From G965218495 sp965262785 (lineage in GTDB: Bacteria > Bacteroidota > Rhodothermia > Rhodothermales > Bin80): 64,000 bases of DNA. Where the stretch lies: NCBI GenBank assembly GCA_965262785.1, contig OZ253559.1, forward strand, positions 3,720,001 through 3,784,000. The letters run 5' to 3'. The notes beneath the pieces are model-generated. The model had not been told where the DNA came from and ran no database searches. It was given only the letters and a program-made list of their open reading frames with translations. Shown one piece after another: positions 46,206 through 55,797 of the stretch (its first letter is position 1; every line of letters starts with the position of its first letter). The translations under genes and the position numbers were made by a program.

Positions 46206-48384
46206 TTGACTTCCGCGGTTTAGGTGCAAAATAGTATGAGTTATACTTGACCATCATACAATACTGAACACTACGCGTGCCGATTTTGAGGGAACCCTTG
46301 AGGCTCCTTTCGATCGTAGCCGGACTTCTTAGGGGAGCTGGTCGGGGGTGGCCAGCTCGCGGGTCCTGCTGGGGTACTTTAGTCCGGCTACGCTGTAGAG
46401 CGTGCGCTGAGCTGCGGTGGCGGGGGAGGCGAGCAGATACTGCTTCAGCGTACTGGTGTCGGTAATGAGGGAGACTTGCGCGCCGCTCAGCTCTGTCAGG
46501 ATACGGGCCTCGCTGAGTGGCTCCTGGCCCGCATGCATGGTGTTGTGCTGGTAGCGCAGCAGGCGCAGCAAGGCAAAGGCGACGAAACAAATCGCGATGT
46601 GGGCCTTGACGCGGCTGGGGGTCCAGTGATAGATGGGCCGCGTCGCCATGGTGTGCTTGAGCACGCGAAAGCCCTCTTCGATGCGCCACAGCTCCCCGTA
46701 GTACGCATAGATGTGTTGTGCTGGATGGCTTTCGCGATCCAGGCTGGTCCACACGCCGTGGAGCCCGTCAAAGCATGCGTCCCGGTCGATGGCATCCTGG
46801 TCCAGCTCCACGGCATCGCGGTCCACCTTGAGAAAGCGGCCTCGTTTGCCGCTTCCCTTGATGCCTTGCGTTAGGCGACGCTTGAGCTTCTCTACGATTC
46901 TATCACGCTCATGGACGTCCTTGTCCGCCCGCTTCTTGCTGTGGCGCAACACCAGACGCTGGCCCTTTAATTGCAATTCTGTTACGCTGATATCTTCGCT
47001 GACCGCGACCCAGTCATGGGACTCAAAAAGCTCGGCCTCCATCCTGCGTGGCAAGCTGCGCAGGCGCGCCGCGACCACCCAGTCCCAACCCTGGGAGGCG
47101 AGCAGGTCCAGGTTGCCCTGGCTCAGCATCCCGGCGTCCGCAACCAAGACCACCCGGCCTATCTCAAAGCGCTCCCGCAGGGCCTTCAGTGCCGGCTGGA
47201 GCGTGCGCACATCGGTCGTGCTACCTGGAAACAACTCATATCCTATCGGCAGCCCCTCCACACTCTGGAACAAGGCCAGAACGACCTGCACCTTCTGCGG
47301 CTTACCGTCTTTGCTGAATCCCTTCTTGCGAAGATCATCGCCCTTGTCGCTGGCAAAGAAAAGCGTGGTTACGTCGAAAAAGAGTACATCCACCCGCTCT
47401 TGCAAGAGTCCGCGCACTTCATGCGAGACGATCGACTGCAGCCGCGCAATCCGGTCATCATTGACCGCGTCCATCATGCGGTAGAACTTGTCCGGGTTCA
47501 CTTCCACGCCATGGTGCCTGGAAAGCTTGTCGCAGCACGCGCGCTTGCTGGAGCCCGGCGCGGCCAGTCGCATCAGCACGGCCTGACGAAACAGGCGCGC
47601 CGCCATCTTTTTGCGGGCCCCGAAGACCTTCTGAAAGCCCAGCCGATCGTACAGCGCCCCGAAGACCTCGTGAAAGCCCATAGTCAGACGCTTGGTCTCC
47701 GCCAGCTTGCGTGCATCGGGTATGGGAAGCGGCTGGTCGCTCTGGCTGCCATGGCGGGCCCCTTGCACGCGCTCGGCCAAGTACTCTATAGGAAACAAGG
47801 AGGGCTGTCTCTCTTCCAGGAGCCGCAGCTTCGCCCGGTGCGCCAACCGCACCAGCGCCTCCAGCAGCGGCCCTTCAGGAGCAGAGCCCATATGCTTGAC
47901 GATCCGCTGCCGCGGTCCCTTGCCGGGTACGCGGGTCGATTCGACAATCTGTACGCTAACGTTCTGGGTGGTCTTGCGTCGGACGGTACGGACGAACATG
48001 CTGAGTGCGAGATGGCTGCGAGGATCGCTATGCCCTAAGGTACATCAGCATCTTAACAATGTCAAGCACTAAATAGGACTGAACACTACAAACCAGCATC
48101 GCCCAAATCGACACGGCCCGCGTGATGCCCTGGCACATGTTTTGGGGATCACATCCAACACTGCACACTACCGCCCTTGGTGTCTCAACGCACGCCGGGA
48201 GTACCACCATGGATCGATTTGCCCTAAAAAAGCGCAAAAAGGGGCCCAAATCGGACAATGTAGCCACCAATTCGGCTAATCCACACGTAGTCTGGACACC
48301 TCAGGCTGAAGCGACCAATGATCGTTTCAGCGCCTCATCTTGGCTGGCGGCGGAGCCCCTCCCTCGGCAAAACCGCGGAAGTCA
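46206..48384. mobile_element. element with 15-bp inverted repeats carrying a nested IS1634-type IS
   Basis: Its ends are exact inverted repeats: TGACTTCCGCGGTTT at 46207-46221 and its complement at 48370-48384. The 40-bp direct repeats lie outside. Inside, an exact 12-bp repeat, ACTGAACACTAC, at 46263-46274 and 48078-48089 brackets the transposase gene, so an IS of about 1.8 kb (46275-48077) seems to sit within a small element of about 364 bp. The alternative is one element whose true ends are the outer repeats. IS1634-family members are known for long, variable target duplications, which would suit 40 bp. Confidence 0.65.
46329..47999 (-). CDS. IS1634-type DDE transposase, 556 aa
   Basis: This is a full-length transposase of a different subgroup from the one at 5.7-7.5 kb. 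The acidic residues are in VLFFDVTTLFFASDKGDDLR (Asp), VVLVADAGMLSQGNLDLLAS (Asp) and LWRIEEGFRVLKHTMATRPI (Glu). It starts MFVRTVRRKTTQNVSVQIVE, as is normal for this family. No frame damage is seen. It lies inside the 46206-48384 element. Confidence 0.9.
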   Translation of the reverse strand: MFVRTVRRKTTQNVSVQIVESTRVPGKGPRQRIVKHMGSAPEGPLLEALVRLAHRAKLRLLEERQPSLFPIEYLAERVQGARHGSQSDQPLPIPDARKLAETKRLTMGFHEVFGALYDRLGFQKVFGARKKMAARLFRQAVLMRLAAPGSSKRACCDKLSRHHGVEVNPDKFYRMMDAVNDDRIARLQSIVSHEVRGLLQERVDVLFFDVTTLFFASDKGDDLRKKGFSKDGKPQKVQVVLALFQSVEGLPIGYELFPGSTTDVRTLQPALKALRERFEIGRVVLVADAGMLSQGNLDLLASQGWDWVVAARLRSLPRRMEAELFESHDWVAVSEDISVTELQLKGQRLVLRHSKKRADKDVHERDRIVEKLKRRLTQGIKGSGKRGRFLKVDRDAVELDQDAIDRDACFDGLHGVWTSLDRESHPAQHIYAYYGELWRIEEGFRVLKHTMATRPIYHWTPSRVKAHIAICFVAFALLRLLRYQHNTMHAGQEPLSEARILTELSGAQVSLITDTSTLKQYLLASPATAAQRTLYSVAGLKYPSRTRELATPDQLP

Positions 48385-48424
48385 GGAGCACTTCAGGCCT
48401 AGGAATCTTCGCCGGCGTGATTTC
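48385..48424 (+). repeat. 40-bp direct repeat, right copy
   Basis: This copy is identical to 46166-46205 and begins directly after the right inverted repeat. Confidence 0.85.
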
Positions 48425-49559
48425 GCCAATTCGCACATCCCAAGTCACGCCTCAGCACAAGAGCCATAGACTCCACAAGCCGTGCAGATTCAAGTATTTG
48501 AATCCTTCGCAAGGATCGCTTGACACAGAGGTGAAGTCAGTGCGCCAACTGACGGCAGCGCCGTACCTGCCAACTCTAATTCAAGCTACCCGAGTGCAAC
48601 GGCCGGTGCAGCAAGCGCGCACTGCCGCGGCAAATTTTGCATTCGGAGCTACGTCGCGCTATCCGAAGAGAGACAGAAGGCGCCGCTCATATTCCTCGAG
48701 CTGACTCTACGGATAGGCTTCCTGCTGACACAGTCTTGCAAACCGTACCTGGGATTGGTCGATGCTTCAACTAGAGTCATCGCCGCTTTGCTGGACCGCG
48801 GCCGGGCTCTGCTCCGATAGGCGCCGCAATCTGAATTATAGGCAGGGACTGCAACTGCCTAAAATCGCCATAGAGCCGCTCGGTATCGGCCAGGTACCCT
48901 CGCAGGCCCATGGTTGGCGATACGCGAGCACGCAACATCCAGAGCAACCACCGGCGGGGCGCAGAAATGGGCGGAGAACAAGGCGCGTGCGAGGGATCCC
49001 AAGGCAAGACCCGCCAAGAGGTGAAACCTTGAGTGACGGCCCAAATTGCGCCAAGCTCTTCGTGCGTCCACATGTTTTGAGTGCCGTCTTTCAGCCTTGA
49101 TTATGCAGCGATGGTGGTGCATTACCTGCGTGACGCTGGTTGCGCAAAAAGACCGCGCAAAGCAAGGGCAAATCGAGACACAGGGCGCGCTTCGCAAGAC
49201 CTCCAGCGTGAACATGTTAACGAGCGAGGGCCAACAATTCGACATAACGATCAACCAAATCTGTGTACACGTGGGACGTGCACTCGGAGTGGTCAAGTAT
49301 CTTTGGCTTGCAGCCAAACGCTGTCTGTGCCAGACGAAGCATGCCAGCCTGCACCATGCCCTGGTTGCACAGGAAAGCTCTTTCAAGGCGCGTAAGAAAT
49401 TTCCTGTACTAGGTACGCCTTCTGGGCACAGATGATAGGGCCGGCTGGATCATTCACGGCTCGGAAGACAAGCAACCAGAGGCGCTGTCATATCAATCGC
49501 GAGGAAATTGCCACTGGTCCGACGACTACGCTCTTGCGCATCCACTGCTGCCACTTGGA
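48425..49559. other. gene-poor stretch, no recognised gene
   Basis: In 1.1 kb I see several open frames up to about 175 codons on both strands, but none has a recognisable motif and the frames overlap one another heavily. The composition is similar to neighbouring coding DNA, so decayed genes are likely. It precedes the end of the PIG-L gene. Confidence 0.45.
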
Positions 49560-51743
49560 TCAGAAATTGCTCAATCCATGACGAGCCCGCGGCAGGCTAA
49601 TCATGTTGGCGAATAGGGCATAAGCTCCGGGATGATGCACCTTTAGCTGCCGGTACCATCCCAATGCGGTATAGAGGTACGTCCCCTGCCCTATAGAAGC
49701 TAGCAGCGTCGAACCACAGTGGGATGGCTCGCCCGGGTCATTCATGCAAAAGAGTTCCTCGTACGCGGGATCCCATGTCTCAGGAAAGTACAGGCCACGC
49801 TCCTGGACCCATCCGTCCCACGCGTCCGGCCCTATCACGTTGGGCCAGCGCATCACGGGATGGCTGGGGTTCTGTACCCGGACCGGGGCATCTTCGCGAG
49901 TGACGCGACTGCGCCCGAGCTCCAGCCTGAGCGGCGCCAGCGAGGAGCCGTCCTGGCTGTTCCATTCAAACGTCTTGTGGTAGTTGACCATCAGGTGTCC
50001 ACCGCCATGGACCCAGCCAATTAGCGCATCGTTGCTTTGCCGCAAGTCCGTCCTCACGAGGTAGCTCCGAATGTCCAGCACGATGGTATGGAGACCCTCA
50101 AACGCGGCTGTGGCCAGCGCCATGGAGTCAAGCATGACGAAGTCCACACCGAGCGCTTCAAGCGCCGCCGGCAGGGTATCGTCGTAGCTAGCTACCACTC
50201 CGACCTTAAGCCCCGGCGCCGCCTGCACGTCGAAAACGCGCCCGACGATGCTGAAGCCGGCATCGCCAGGACCGCGCACGTTAATGGCATAGTCACCGTT
50301 TGAAAGATCGCCGGGCAGCGGCACGCTCAGGGAGCCATTCACCTTTGGCTGCGCGGTCAGACGGGCAGTGCCTTCGTAAAGCGGCAAAGCGGAGCCTTGG
50401 CTGGAAACACTAATCGAAACCGGGATCTCCTCCAGCTTTTCGTCAAAAACGTGCACACGATACGGCACCTGGTTGTCCCCGGGTCTAAGGCGTACAACCG
50501 CATTGGCGGGCTCTATATGAACCGGCGGTGCAATATGGAGCGGCAGATATCCGGCGTACGCGGGCGCAGGCACGTCATCCTCAAAAACCTTGTAAACTAC
50601 GGGCGGATGGTTCTTTTGCCTGCCGTATTGATACACTTTCGACGGCCGGGTAAAGTGGGCATCGCGCGGAATGCGAAGCGTCAAAGGGCTCGTCGTAAGT
50701 ACCGTGTCCAGAGCACCTGTAAGTTCCAGGCGTGCATCTTCAGTCGCCGGCCACGTTAGCGAAACCTCCTGGCCCCGCACCACGAGCGCGTCATCTACGG
50801 TAAGCAGATCTGGAGAAAGAGGCTCGATGCGCCCAGAATCTATCAAATAGGAAATATGCGGAGCTAGCGACGCCTGGGGCACCAGCGCCGCGAAGAGGTC
50901 ACCGCCTGCCGGCGGTGTGTCAACAGATCGCAATAAGGAAAAGTAGTTGGCGCTTAGCCCGGCAATGCGCTCGGCGAATTGCCCCATCCCCTGCGACGCA
51001 TGAAACCCTAGCGCACTCGCGGCACCCGCGGCGTAGGAGTCTCCCGAAGCTGGGTCGAGGTCTCCCACAGGCACAGTAGCATCGTATGACTCCGGTTTAC
51101 GCCAGTGCCGCAAGTACAGACGTTTGGGCTGCCACACTTCCACGTCGGAAGCCTCCAACTGCTCTGGATAAAAACCGGAATTTGCTGCCAACGCGAACGC
51201 ATCATAGGCAGCGATACCAACGGCCTGATGATGCCCATGCTGCCGCGCCGGGCCTACAGTCAAGGTGTCGTGGTTGGTAAAGATCACATCCGGCCGCAAC
51301 CGACGTATGATATGCACAAGCTCGGCGGTCACCTTTTCGCGGCCACCCCATGCCTCAAACGTCTCTTCAGCAGTCTTGGAGTACCCGAAGTCATAGAAGT
51401 TCAAGAAATGAACTTGGGTGCCTAAATTTCGTGCAGCTTTTTCGGTCTCTTCTGAACGAATCGCTCCCAGCGCCTCATAGAGCTCGGGGCCTACCTCGTT
51501 CTGTCCGCCCTCCCCACGGGTAAAGATGACACTGTGCACGCGGTAGTTCTTCGCCTGCCGATAGTAGTGCATAGTCGCACCGTCCTCGTCGTCCGGATGC
51601 GCTGCCAGGTTCATAGCTACAAGGCGCGAGGACTCCGGCGATTCCTCCCCTGTCTGGCTGCAGGCTGCGCAAAAGAGCACAGCTGTGGCAAGCGAAGCAA
51701 AAGCGCCGAGACGTAGCATAGCGTGCAGAAATGTTGTTTTCAC
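49560..51743 (-). CDS. PIG-L family deacetylase lipoprotein
   Basis: This 727-residue protein has a signal peptide ending near LFCAAC, with Cys28 a plausible lipidation site. The LmbE/PIG-L zinc deacetylase domain follows: AAHPDDED at about residues 48-54 holds the metal-binding His-Asp-Asp, and HGHHQAVG holds another metal His. The C-terminal half is beta-rich (VPYRVHVFDEKLEEIPVSIS), then has a GATase1-like fold pattern (DTLPAALEALGVDFVMLD; WVHGGGHLMVNYHKTFEW). Similar long versions occur in Bacteroidota-like genomes. The substrate is probably an N-acetyl sugar or glycoconjugate. Confidence 0.83.
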   Translation of the reverse strand: MKTTFLHAMLRLGAFASLATAVLFCAACSQTGEESPESSRLVAMNLAAHPDDEDGATMHYYRQAKNYRVHSVIFTRGEGGQNEVGPELYEALGAIRSEETEKAARNLGTQVHFLNFYDFGYSKTAEETFEAWGGREKVTAELVHIIRRLRPDVIFTNHDTLTVGPARQHGHHQAVGIAAYDAFALAANSGFYPEQLEASDVEVWQPKRLYLRHWRKPESYDATVPVGDLDPASGDSYAAGAASALGFHASQGMGQFAERIAGLSANYFSLLRSVDTPPAGGDLFAALVPQASLAPHISYLIDSGRIEPLSPDLLTVDDALVVRGQEVSLTWPATEDARLELTGALDTVLTTSPLTLRIPRDAHFTRPSKVYQYGRQKNHPPVVYKVFEDDVPAPAYAGYLPLHIAPPVHIEPANAVVRLRPGDNQVPYRVHVFDEKLEEIPVSISVSSQGSALPLYEGTARLTAQPKVNGSLSVPLPGDLSNGDYAINVRGPGDAGFSIVGRVFDVQAAPGLKVGVVASYDDTLPAALEALGVDFVMLDSMALATAAFEGLHTIVLDIRSYLVRTDLRQSNDALIGWVHGGGHLMVNYHKTFEWNSQDGSSLAPLRLELGRSRVTREDAPVRVQNPSHPVMRWPNVIGPDAWDGWVQERGLYFPETWDPAYEELFCMNDPGEPSHCGSTLLASIGQGTYLYTALGWYRQLKVHHPGAYALFANMISLPRARHGLSNF

Positions 51744-51842
51744 CGATGGGCACGGCCCTATAATTGACTCATACTGCTACTCCAGGGCGCCGAATTTGTT
51801 GGCGCGCGTACAAGCGGCTGAACGTCACCCCCACTTTATTCT

Positions 51843-52718
51843 ATGCGAACCTTCCCGTTCATGCAGGTTGATGCCTTCACCTCCAGGGCGCTCGGCGGCA
51901 ACCCGTGCGCAATCGTGTTGGAGGCAGATGGCCTGCGTGCGCAAGAGATGCAAGCCATCGCGCAGGAGCAAAACCTTTCCGAAACCGCTTTTGTGTTGCA
52001 CTCTGCGGTAGCCGACGTGCGCGCCCGCTATTTCACGCCGCAAGCTGAAATCCCGCTCGCGGGGCACCCCACTATTGCTACCATTCACGCGCTGGCCGAA
52101 ACCAACCGCCTACCAATAGACTCCCCTCACTCGACCATCAGGCTGGAGCTGTCAGCGGGAACCATTCCGGTAGAAATTTTCAGTGACGGCGGCACTCCCA
52201 CACGCGTGGTGATGACGCAGCTCAAGCCGCTATTCTTGACAGAACTCTCAACTGAGCGCATATGTCCCATTTTTGGCTTGGACCTCGACGACCTCCACAG
52301 CGACGTACCGGTACAAGTCGTAAGCACCGGCACGCCCCAACTCATGGTGTGCGTACGTGAGCAACGCTCGCTTCGGGGACTGAACGTCCGGTATCGTGAA
52401 CTCGCGGCGCTTGGCAAAAGAACCAAGTTCTTCAGTGCCCACCTCTTCTGCGTCCAGGATGGCGGCACATCAACCTTTGCGCGCCACTTCGCGCCCGAAT
52501 TCGAAGACCCCTTCACGGGATCTGCCACGGGAGGCATGGGCGCATTCCTGTGGCACTACGGGCTTATCCCGCAGCCCGGCTTCTCTGCCGAACAGGGTGA
52601 ATGGATGGGACGGCCCGGTTTGGCCTCAGTGGAAGTCGTCGGCCCGCCCAGCGACATTGAATCGGTGAAGGTCGGCGGCAGTGCCGTCACTGTTATACGC
52701 GGAACGCTCACGCTTTGA
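51843..52718 (+). CDS. PhzF-family isomerase
   Basis: The 291-residue protein matches the PhzF family of diaminopimelate-epimerase-like isomerases. QVDAFTSRALGGNPCAIV is the N-terminal motif, and the catalytic Glu47 is in NLSETAF. DPFTGSATGGMGAFLWHYG is the glycine-rich second motif. No phenazine genes are nearby, so it is an isomerase of unknown substrate. The next gene starts 78 bases downstream on the same strand. Confidence 0.88.
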   Translation: MRTFPFMQVDAFTSRALGGNPCAIVLEADGLRAQEMQAIAQEQNLSETAFVLHSAVADVRARYFTPQAEIPLAGHPTIATIHALAETNRLPIDSPHSTIRLELSAGTIPVEIFSDGGTPTRVVMTQLKPLFLTELSTERICPIFGLDLDDLHSDVPVQVVSTGTPQLMVCVREQRSLRGLNVRYRELAALGKRTKFFSAHLFCVQDGGTSTFARHFAPEFEDPFTGSATGGMGAFLWHYGLIPQPGFSAEQGEWMGRPGLASVEVVGPPSDIESVKVGGSAVTVIRGTLTL

Positions 52719-52796
52719 TAGTCAATTCGCCCACTGTCCTGCGGCGCCCCTTGTGGAGGAGCCCACAAACAGACCAATTCCGGAATACTTTCTGCC

Positions 52797-53930
52797 ATGA
52801 AACAAGCTATTGACACTACTCTTGTCCACGCAGGAGAAAAGGACCAGCGCGTGGACGGCGCGGTGCGTCTACCCATCTTCCAGACAGCCATGTTTGCGCA
52901 TGACGAAGGCCCCCTGCGCTACATCCGGTACAACAACACGCCCAATCAGAAGGTAATTAACACAAAACTTGCCTCCATTGAAGGAGCGGAAGCAGCGCTG
53001 GTCACTGGTAGCGGCATGACCGCCATCTCGGGCGCCCTACTGTCGATCCTTAGACCCGGGGACCACCTATTGGCGCAGGCCAGCCTCTACGGCGGCACGC
53101 ACAGCTTTGTCACAACCCTTCTGCGCGACTTTGAAATAGGCGTCACCTTCATTGATACCGATCAGCCGGACACATGGGAGCAATTCCTCATGCCTCGTAC
53201 GCGCGCCATCTACGTGGAATCGATCACCAACCCCCTCCTGGAGGTGTGCGACCTTGAGGCCGTGGTAGCATTTGCCCAGGGAAAGGACCTGGTGTCGCTT
53301 ATTGATAACACATTTGCGTCGCCCTTCAACTACCGTGCGCCGAAGCATGGGTTTGACCTTTCGCTGCATAGCGCGACCAAATACCTCAACGGCCATTCGG
53401 ACATCGTTGCCGGTGCCATCGTTGGGCGCGCAGACCTTGTTCAGCGGGCCAAGCATACGCTCAAGCACTTGGGCGGCGCCCTGGATCCGCATGCCTGCTT
53501 CCTGCTAAACCGCGGTCTGCAGACGCTCGCGCTTAGGATGCGCGCACACAACGAAAATGCTCTGGCCTTAGCTCACTTCCTTGAAGGGCATGCTGCCGTG
53601 TCAAAGGTTAACTATCCGGGGCTGGCCACTCATCCCCGTCACGCCAGGGCCAAACGGCTCTTCAAGGGGTTTGGCGGCATGATCAGCATTGAGCTGTCCG
53701 GTGGGCTTCCGGCCGCGTGTCGTTTGGTGGACCGCCTGCATCTGCCCCTCTTTGCGCCGAGCCTGGGCGGGGTAGAGTCCTTGGTTACACGCCCTGCGAT
53801 GAGCTCCCACGCCTCGCTGACGCCCGAAGAACGCGCTCAGGTCGGGATTTCGGATGACCTAGTTCGGATCTCCGTCGGCATCGAAGCCGCTGAAGACCTT
53901 ATCGCAGACTTTGAGCAAGCGCTCACCTAG
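52797..53930 (+). CDS. PLP-dependent trans-sulfuration enzyme (cystathionine gamma-synthase/lyase family)
   Basis: This 377-residue protein uses pyridoxal phosphate on Cys, homoserine or Met derivatives. The PLP lysine is K195 in LHSATKYLNGHSD. SGMTAISGALLS and EGAEAALVTGSG are the phosphate-binding side, and ESITNPLLEVCDL is typical. Family members (gamma-synthase, gamma-lyase, beta-lyase) are hard to tell apart by eye, so no gene symbol is given. It overlaps the aldose-epimerase gene tail-to-tail by 4 bases. Confidence 0.9.
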   Translation: MKQAIDTTLVHAGEKDQRVDGAVRLPIFQTAMFAHDEGPLRYIRYNNTPNQKVINTKLASIEGAEAALVTGSGMTAISGALLSILRPGDHLLAQASLYGGTHSFVTTLLRDFEIGVTFIDTDQPDTWEQFLMPRTRAIYVESITNPLLEVCDLEAVVAFAQGKDLVSLIDNTFASPFNYRAPKHGFDLSLHSATKYLNGHSDIVAGAIVGRADLVQRAKHTLKHLGGALDPHACFLLNRGLQTLALRMRAHNENALALAHFLEGHAAVSKVNYPGLATHPRHARAKRLFKGFGGMISIELSGGLPAACRLVDRLHLPLFAPSLGGVESLVTRPAMSSHASLTPEERAQVGISDDLVRISVGIEAAEDLIADFEQALT

Positions 53931-55075
53931 CGGCGGCGCGTCCCAAAGGCAAACCTGGTTTGCGACGTATAGCGCTCTCCGGGCCTCAGGATCGTGGACG
54001 GAAAGTCCGATTGGTTTGGCGAATCCGGATAGTGCTGCGTCTCCAGGCAGAAGCCGGCATGGCGGCCATAGATGTGGAAATCCTTGCCGGGCAGCCCATT
54101 CAGAAAGTTACCTGTGTAGAGCTGGACACCGGGCTCGGTGGTGTAGACATCCATGGTTCGGCCGGAAGCAGGATGGAATACGCTGGCGGCCAGTGCCAGC
54201 GATCCTCCCCCGCCATCAAGCACAAAGTTGTGGTCGTAACCGCCGCCGATCGTTAGCTGCGGGTCATCGTCGTCAATGCGGGCACCAATCGCCACGGGAG
54301 CACTCTTGAAGTCAAAGGGCGTCCCTACCACGCTTCGTAGCTCGCCCGTCGGAATCAGCGTCGAGTCAACGGGCGTGAAATAGCTGGCGTTCAGGGAGAG
54401 CTCATGATCCAAGACGTCACCGGCTCCGTCACCACCTAGGTTGAAATAGGAGTGCTGAGTCAAGTTGACGGGTGTGGCCTTAGTCGTTGTAGCTTCGTAG
54501 TTGACGATGAGTTCATTGTCAGGCGTGAGCGTGTAGGTAACCTTCACGGAAAGCGTGCCGGGGTAACCTTCCTCTCCATCTTCGCTTACATACGTAAGCT
54601 CGGCTACCGCGTAATCGTCGTAGGCGGACACCCGTCCATCCCAGATGACCTTGTCAAAGCCCACCAGCCCGCCATGCAAGTGATTTGGTCCATTGTTGCG
54701 CGCGAGCGTATAGGATTCGCCATCAAGCATGAACATTCCGTTCGCGATGCGATTGCCGTAGCGGCCGACCACGGATCCGAAGTATGGGTTATCGCTCAGA
54801 TACCCTCCGAGCGACTCGAATCCGAGAACTACGTCCTCCATTTCGCCATCCCTATCGGGCACTCGAATCGACGTGACGGTGGCCCCATAGGTCATGATGT
54901 CAACCTCCGTTCCGCGGACATTCCGCATCGTGAAAAGCTTTACCTCACCTTGCTCGGGCACCATTCCAATGCGACTGCTCCCCACCATTAGTGAGCCCAG
55001 CTCCAGTTGGCATGAGGCCACGAGGCACATAACACCGATAGCACTAATTGACAAACCACCGCGGGCCATTGTCAT
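53927..55075 (-). CDS. galM: aldose 1-epimerase, lipoprotein form
   Basis: The enzyme interconverts alpha and beta anomers of sugars. The 382-residue protein has a lipoprotein signal: MTMARGGLSISAIGVMCLVA leads to S-Cys22. The catalytic His is in NNGPNHLHGGLVGFDK and the catalytic Glu in CLETQHYPDSPNQSDFPS. It is last in a leftward cluster (oxidoreductases, lipoprotein, small gene). Its first 32 bases overlap the end of the 90-aa gene, so they are probably translationally coupled. An extracytoplasmic location suggests handling of external sugars. Confidence 0.9.
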   Translation of the reverse strand: MTMARGGLSISAIGVMCLVASCQLELGSLMVGSSRIGMVPEQGEVKLFTMRNVRGTEVDIMTYGATVTSIRVPDRDGEMEDVVLGFESLGGYLSDNPYFGSVVGRYGNRIANGMFMLDGESYTLARNNGPNHLHGGLVGFDKVIWDGRVSAYDDYAVAELTYVSEDGEEGYPGTLSVKVTYTLTPDNELIVNYEATTTKATPVNLTQHSYFNLGGDGAGDVLDHELSLNASYFTPVDSTLIPTGELRSVVGTPFDFKSAPVAIGARIDDDDPQLTIGGGYDHNFVLDGGGGSLALAASVFHPASGRTMDVYTTEPGVQLYTGNFLNGLPGKDFHIYGRHAGFCLETQHYPDSPNQSDFPSTILRPGERYTSQTRFAFGTRRR

Positions 55076-55316
55076 TAATCACCTCCATGTCTTGGATTGC
55101 AAACCAGCCTTCATTTTCCGTACCAGACGAGTTTTGGTACCGCACCTCCGGGTCGCCCGTTTCAATGTCGACGACGTACGCAAGGTCCTTCTTCATGCCG
55201 GGCGCCACCTCGACCTCATTCGCTACATCTGCGACGCGTCCGCTGATCTCACCCAGCATTGCCCCCTCCCGATTGTAGAGATACACTTTGACGCGCTTGC
55301 CGATCAGGTGGTACAT
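55044..55316 (-). CDS. hypothetical 90-aa protein
   Basis: No family was recognised. It is small, charged and soluble, beginning MYHLIGKRVKVYLYNREGAM, with strand-rich alternation like SH3-type or RimM-like barrels (GEISGRVADVANEVEV). It ends WFAIQDMEVINDNGPRWFVN. The gene overlaps galM by 32 bases and follows the lipoprotein by 30 bases, so it belongs to this operon. Confidence 0.55.
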   Translation of the reverse strand: MYHLIGKRVKVYLYNREGAMLGEISGRVADVANEVEVAPGMKKDLAYVVDIETGDPEVRYQNSSGTENEGWFAIQDMEVINDNGPRWFVN

Positions 55317-55346
55317 GACTGCACAGGTACCTTACCAGGGCGTGCG

Positions 55347-55775
55347 TTACTGCGATGTGGTCTCTTCTTTACGCGTGGCCGTCACATCCAGATGCATGCT
55401 GTAGTCGCGGACAAATTGCTGCCCTGCAAGTGCACCGTCCGCCAGCAATAACTCTACATCCATGACACCGAATTCGCCGCTATCGAAGGAAAAACTGACC
55501 TGGCCCGCTTCGCTGTCGTAGACCGCGCCAAATGCAATCGCGTCTTCGGGCGCCATGTCCATCACGACCGCCCCTACGAGCGAGTCCCCTTCCGTGCTGA
55601 AGGTAACAGTTCCGGTATACATGCCTTGCGGCGTGTCAACCGAATACATCCAGTCACCAGCCAGCGGGTGTGGCGGTGGTTCGGACTCCATGGCGGTGTT
55701 GCCAGAGCCGGCACAGCCAGCAATCAATAGGGCCAAAAGAAGTGCGCAGGCCGGGCGCAGGGAGGCAAATAGCAT
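55347..55775 (-). CDS. hypothetical lipoprotein, 142 aa
   Basis: A clear lipoprotein signal, CALLLALLIAGCAGSG, is followed by a lipocalin-like or DUF-type beta sandwich: PLAGDWMYSVDTPQGMYTGT, then FSTEGDSLVGAVVMDM and VSFSFDSGEF. The strand pattern resembles periplasmic proteins that follow Gfo/Idh oxidoreductases and bind small molecules. It lies 22 bases downstream of the first oxidoreductase gene. Confidence 0.65.
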   Translation of the reverse strand: MLFASLRPACALLLALLIAGCAGSGNTAMESEPPPHPLAGDWMYSVDTPQGMYTGTVTFSTEGDSLVGAVVMDMAPEDAIAFGAVYDSEAGQVSFSFDSGEFGVMDVELLLADGALAGQQFVRDYSMHLDVTATRKEETTSQ

Positions 55776-55797
55776 GAGCGAGAAGATTAGGTAGCTG

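Noticed and set aside
49046..49435. 129-codon rightward frame in the gene-poor stretch
   Set aside because: It is overlapped by open frames on the other strand, has no motif and an atypical composition; no support as a gene.
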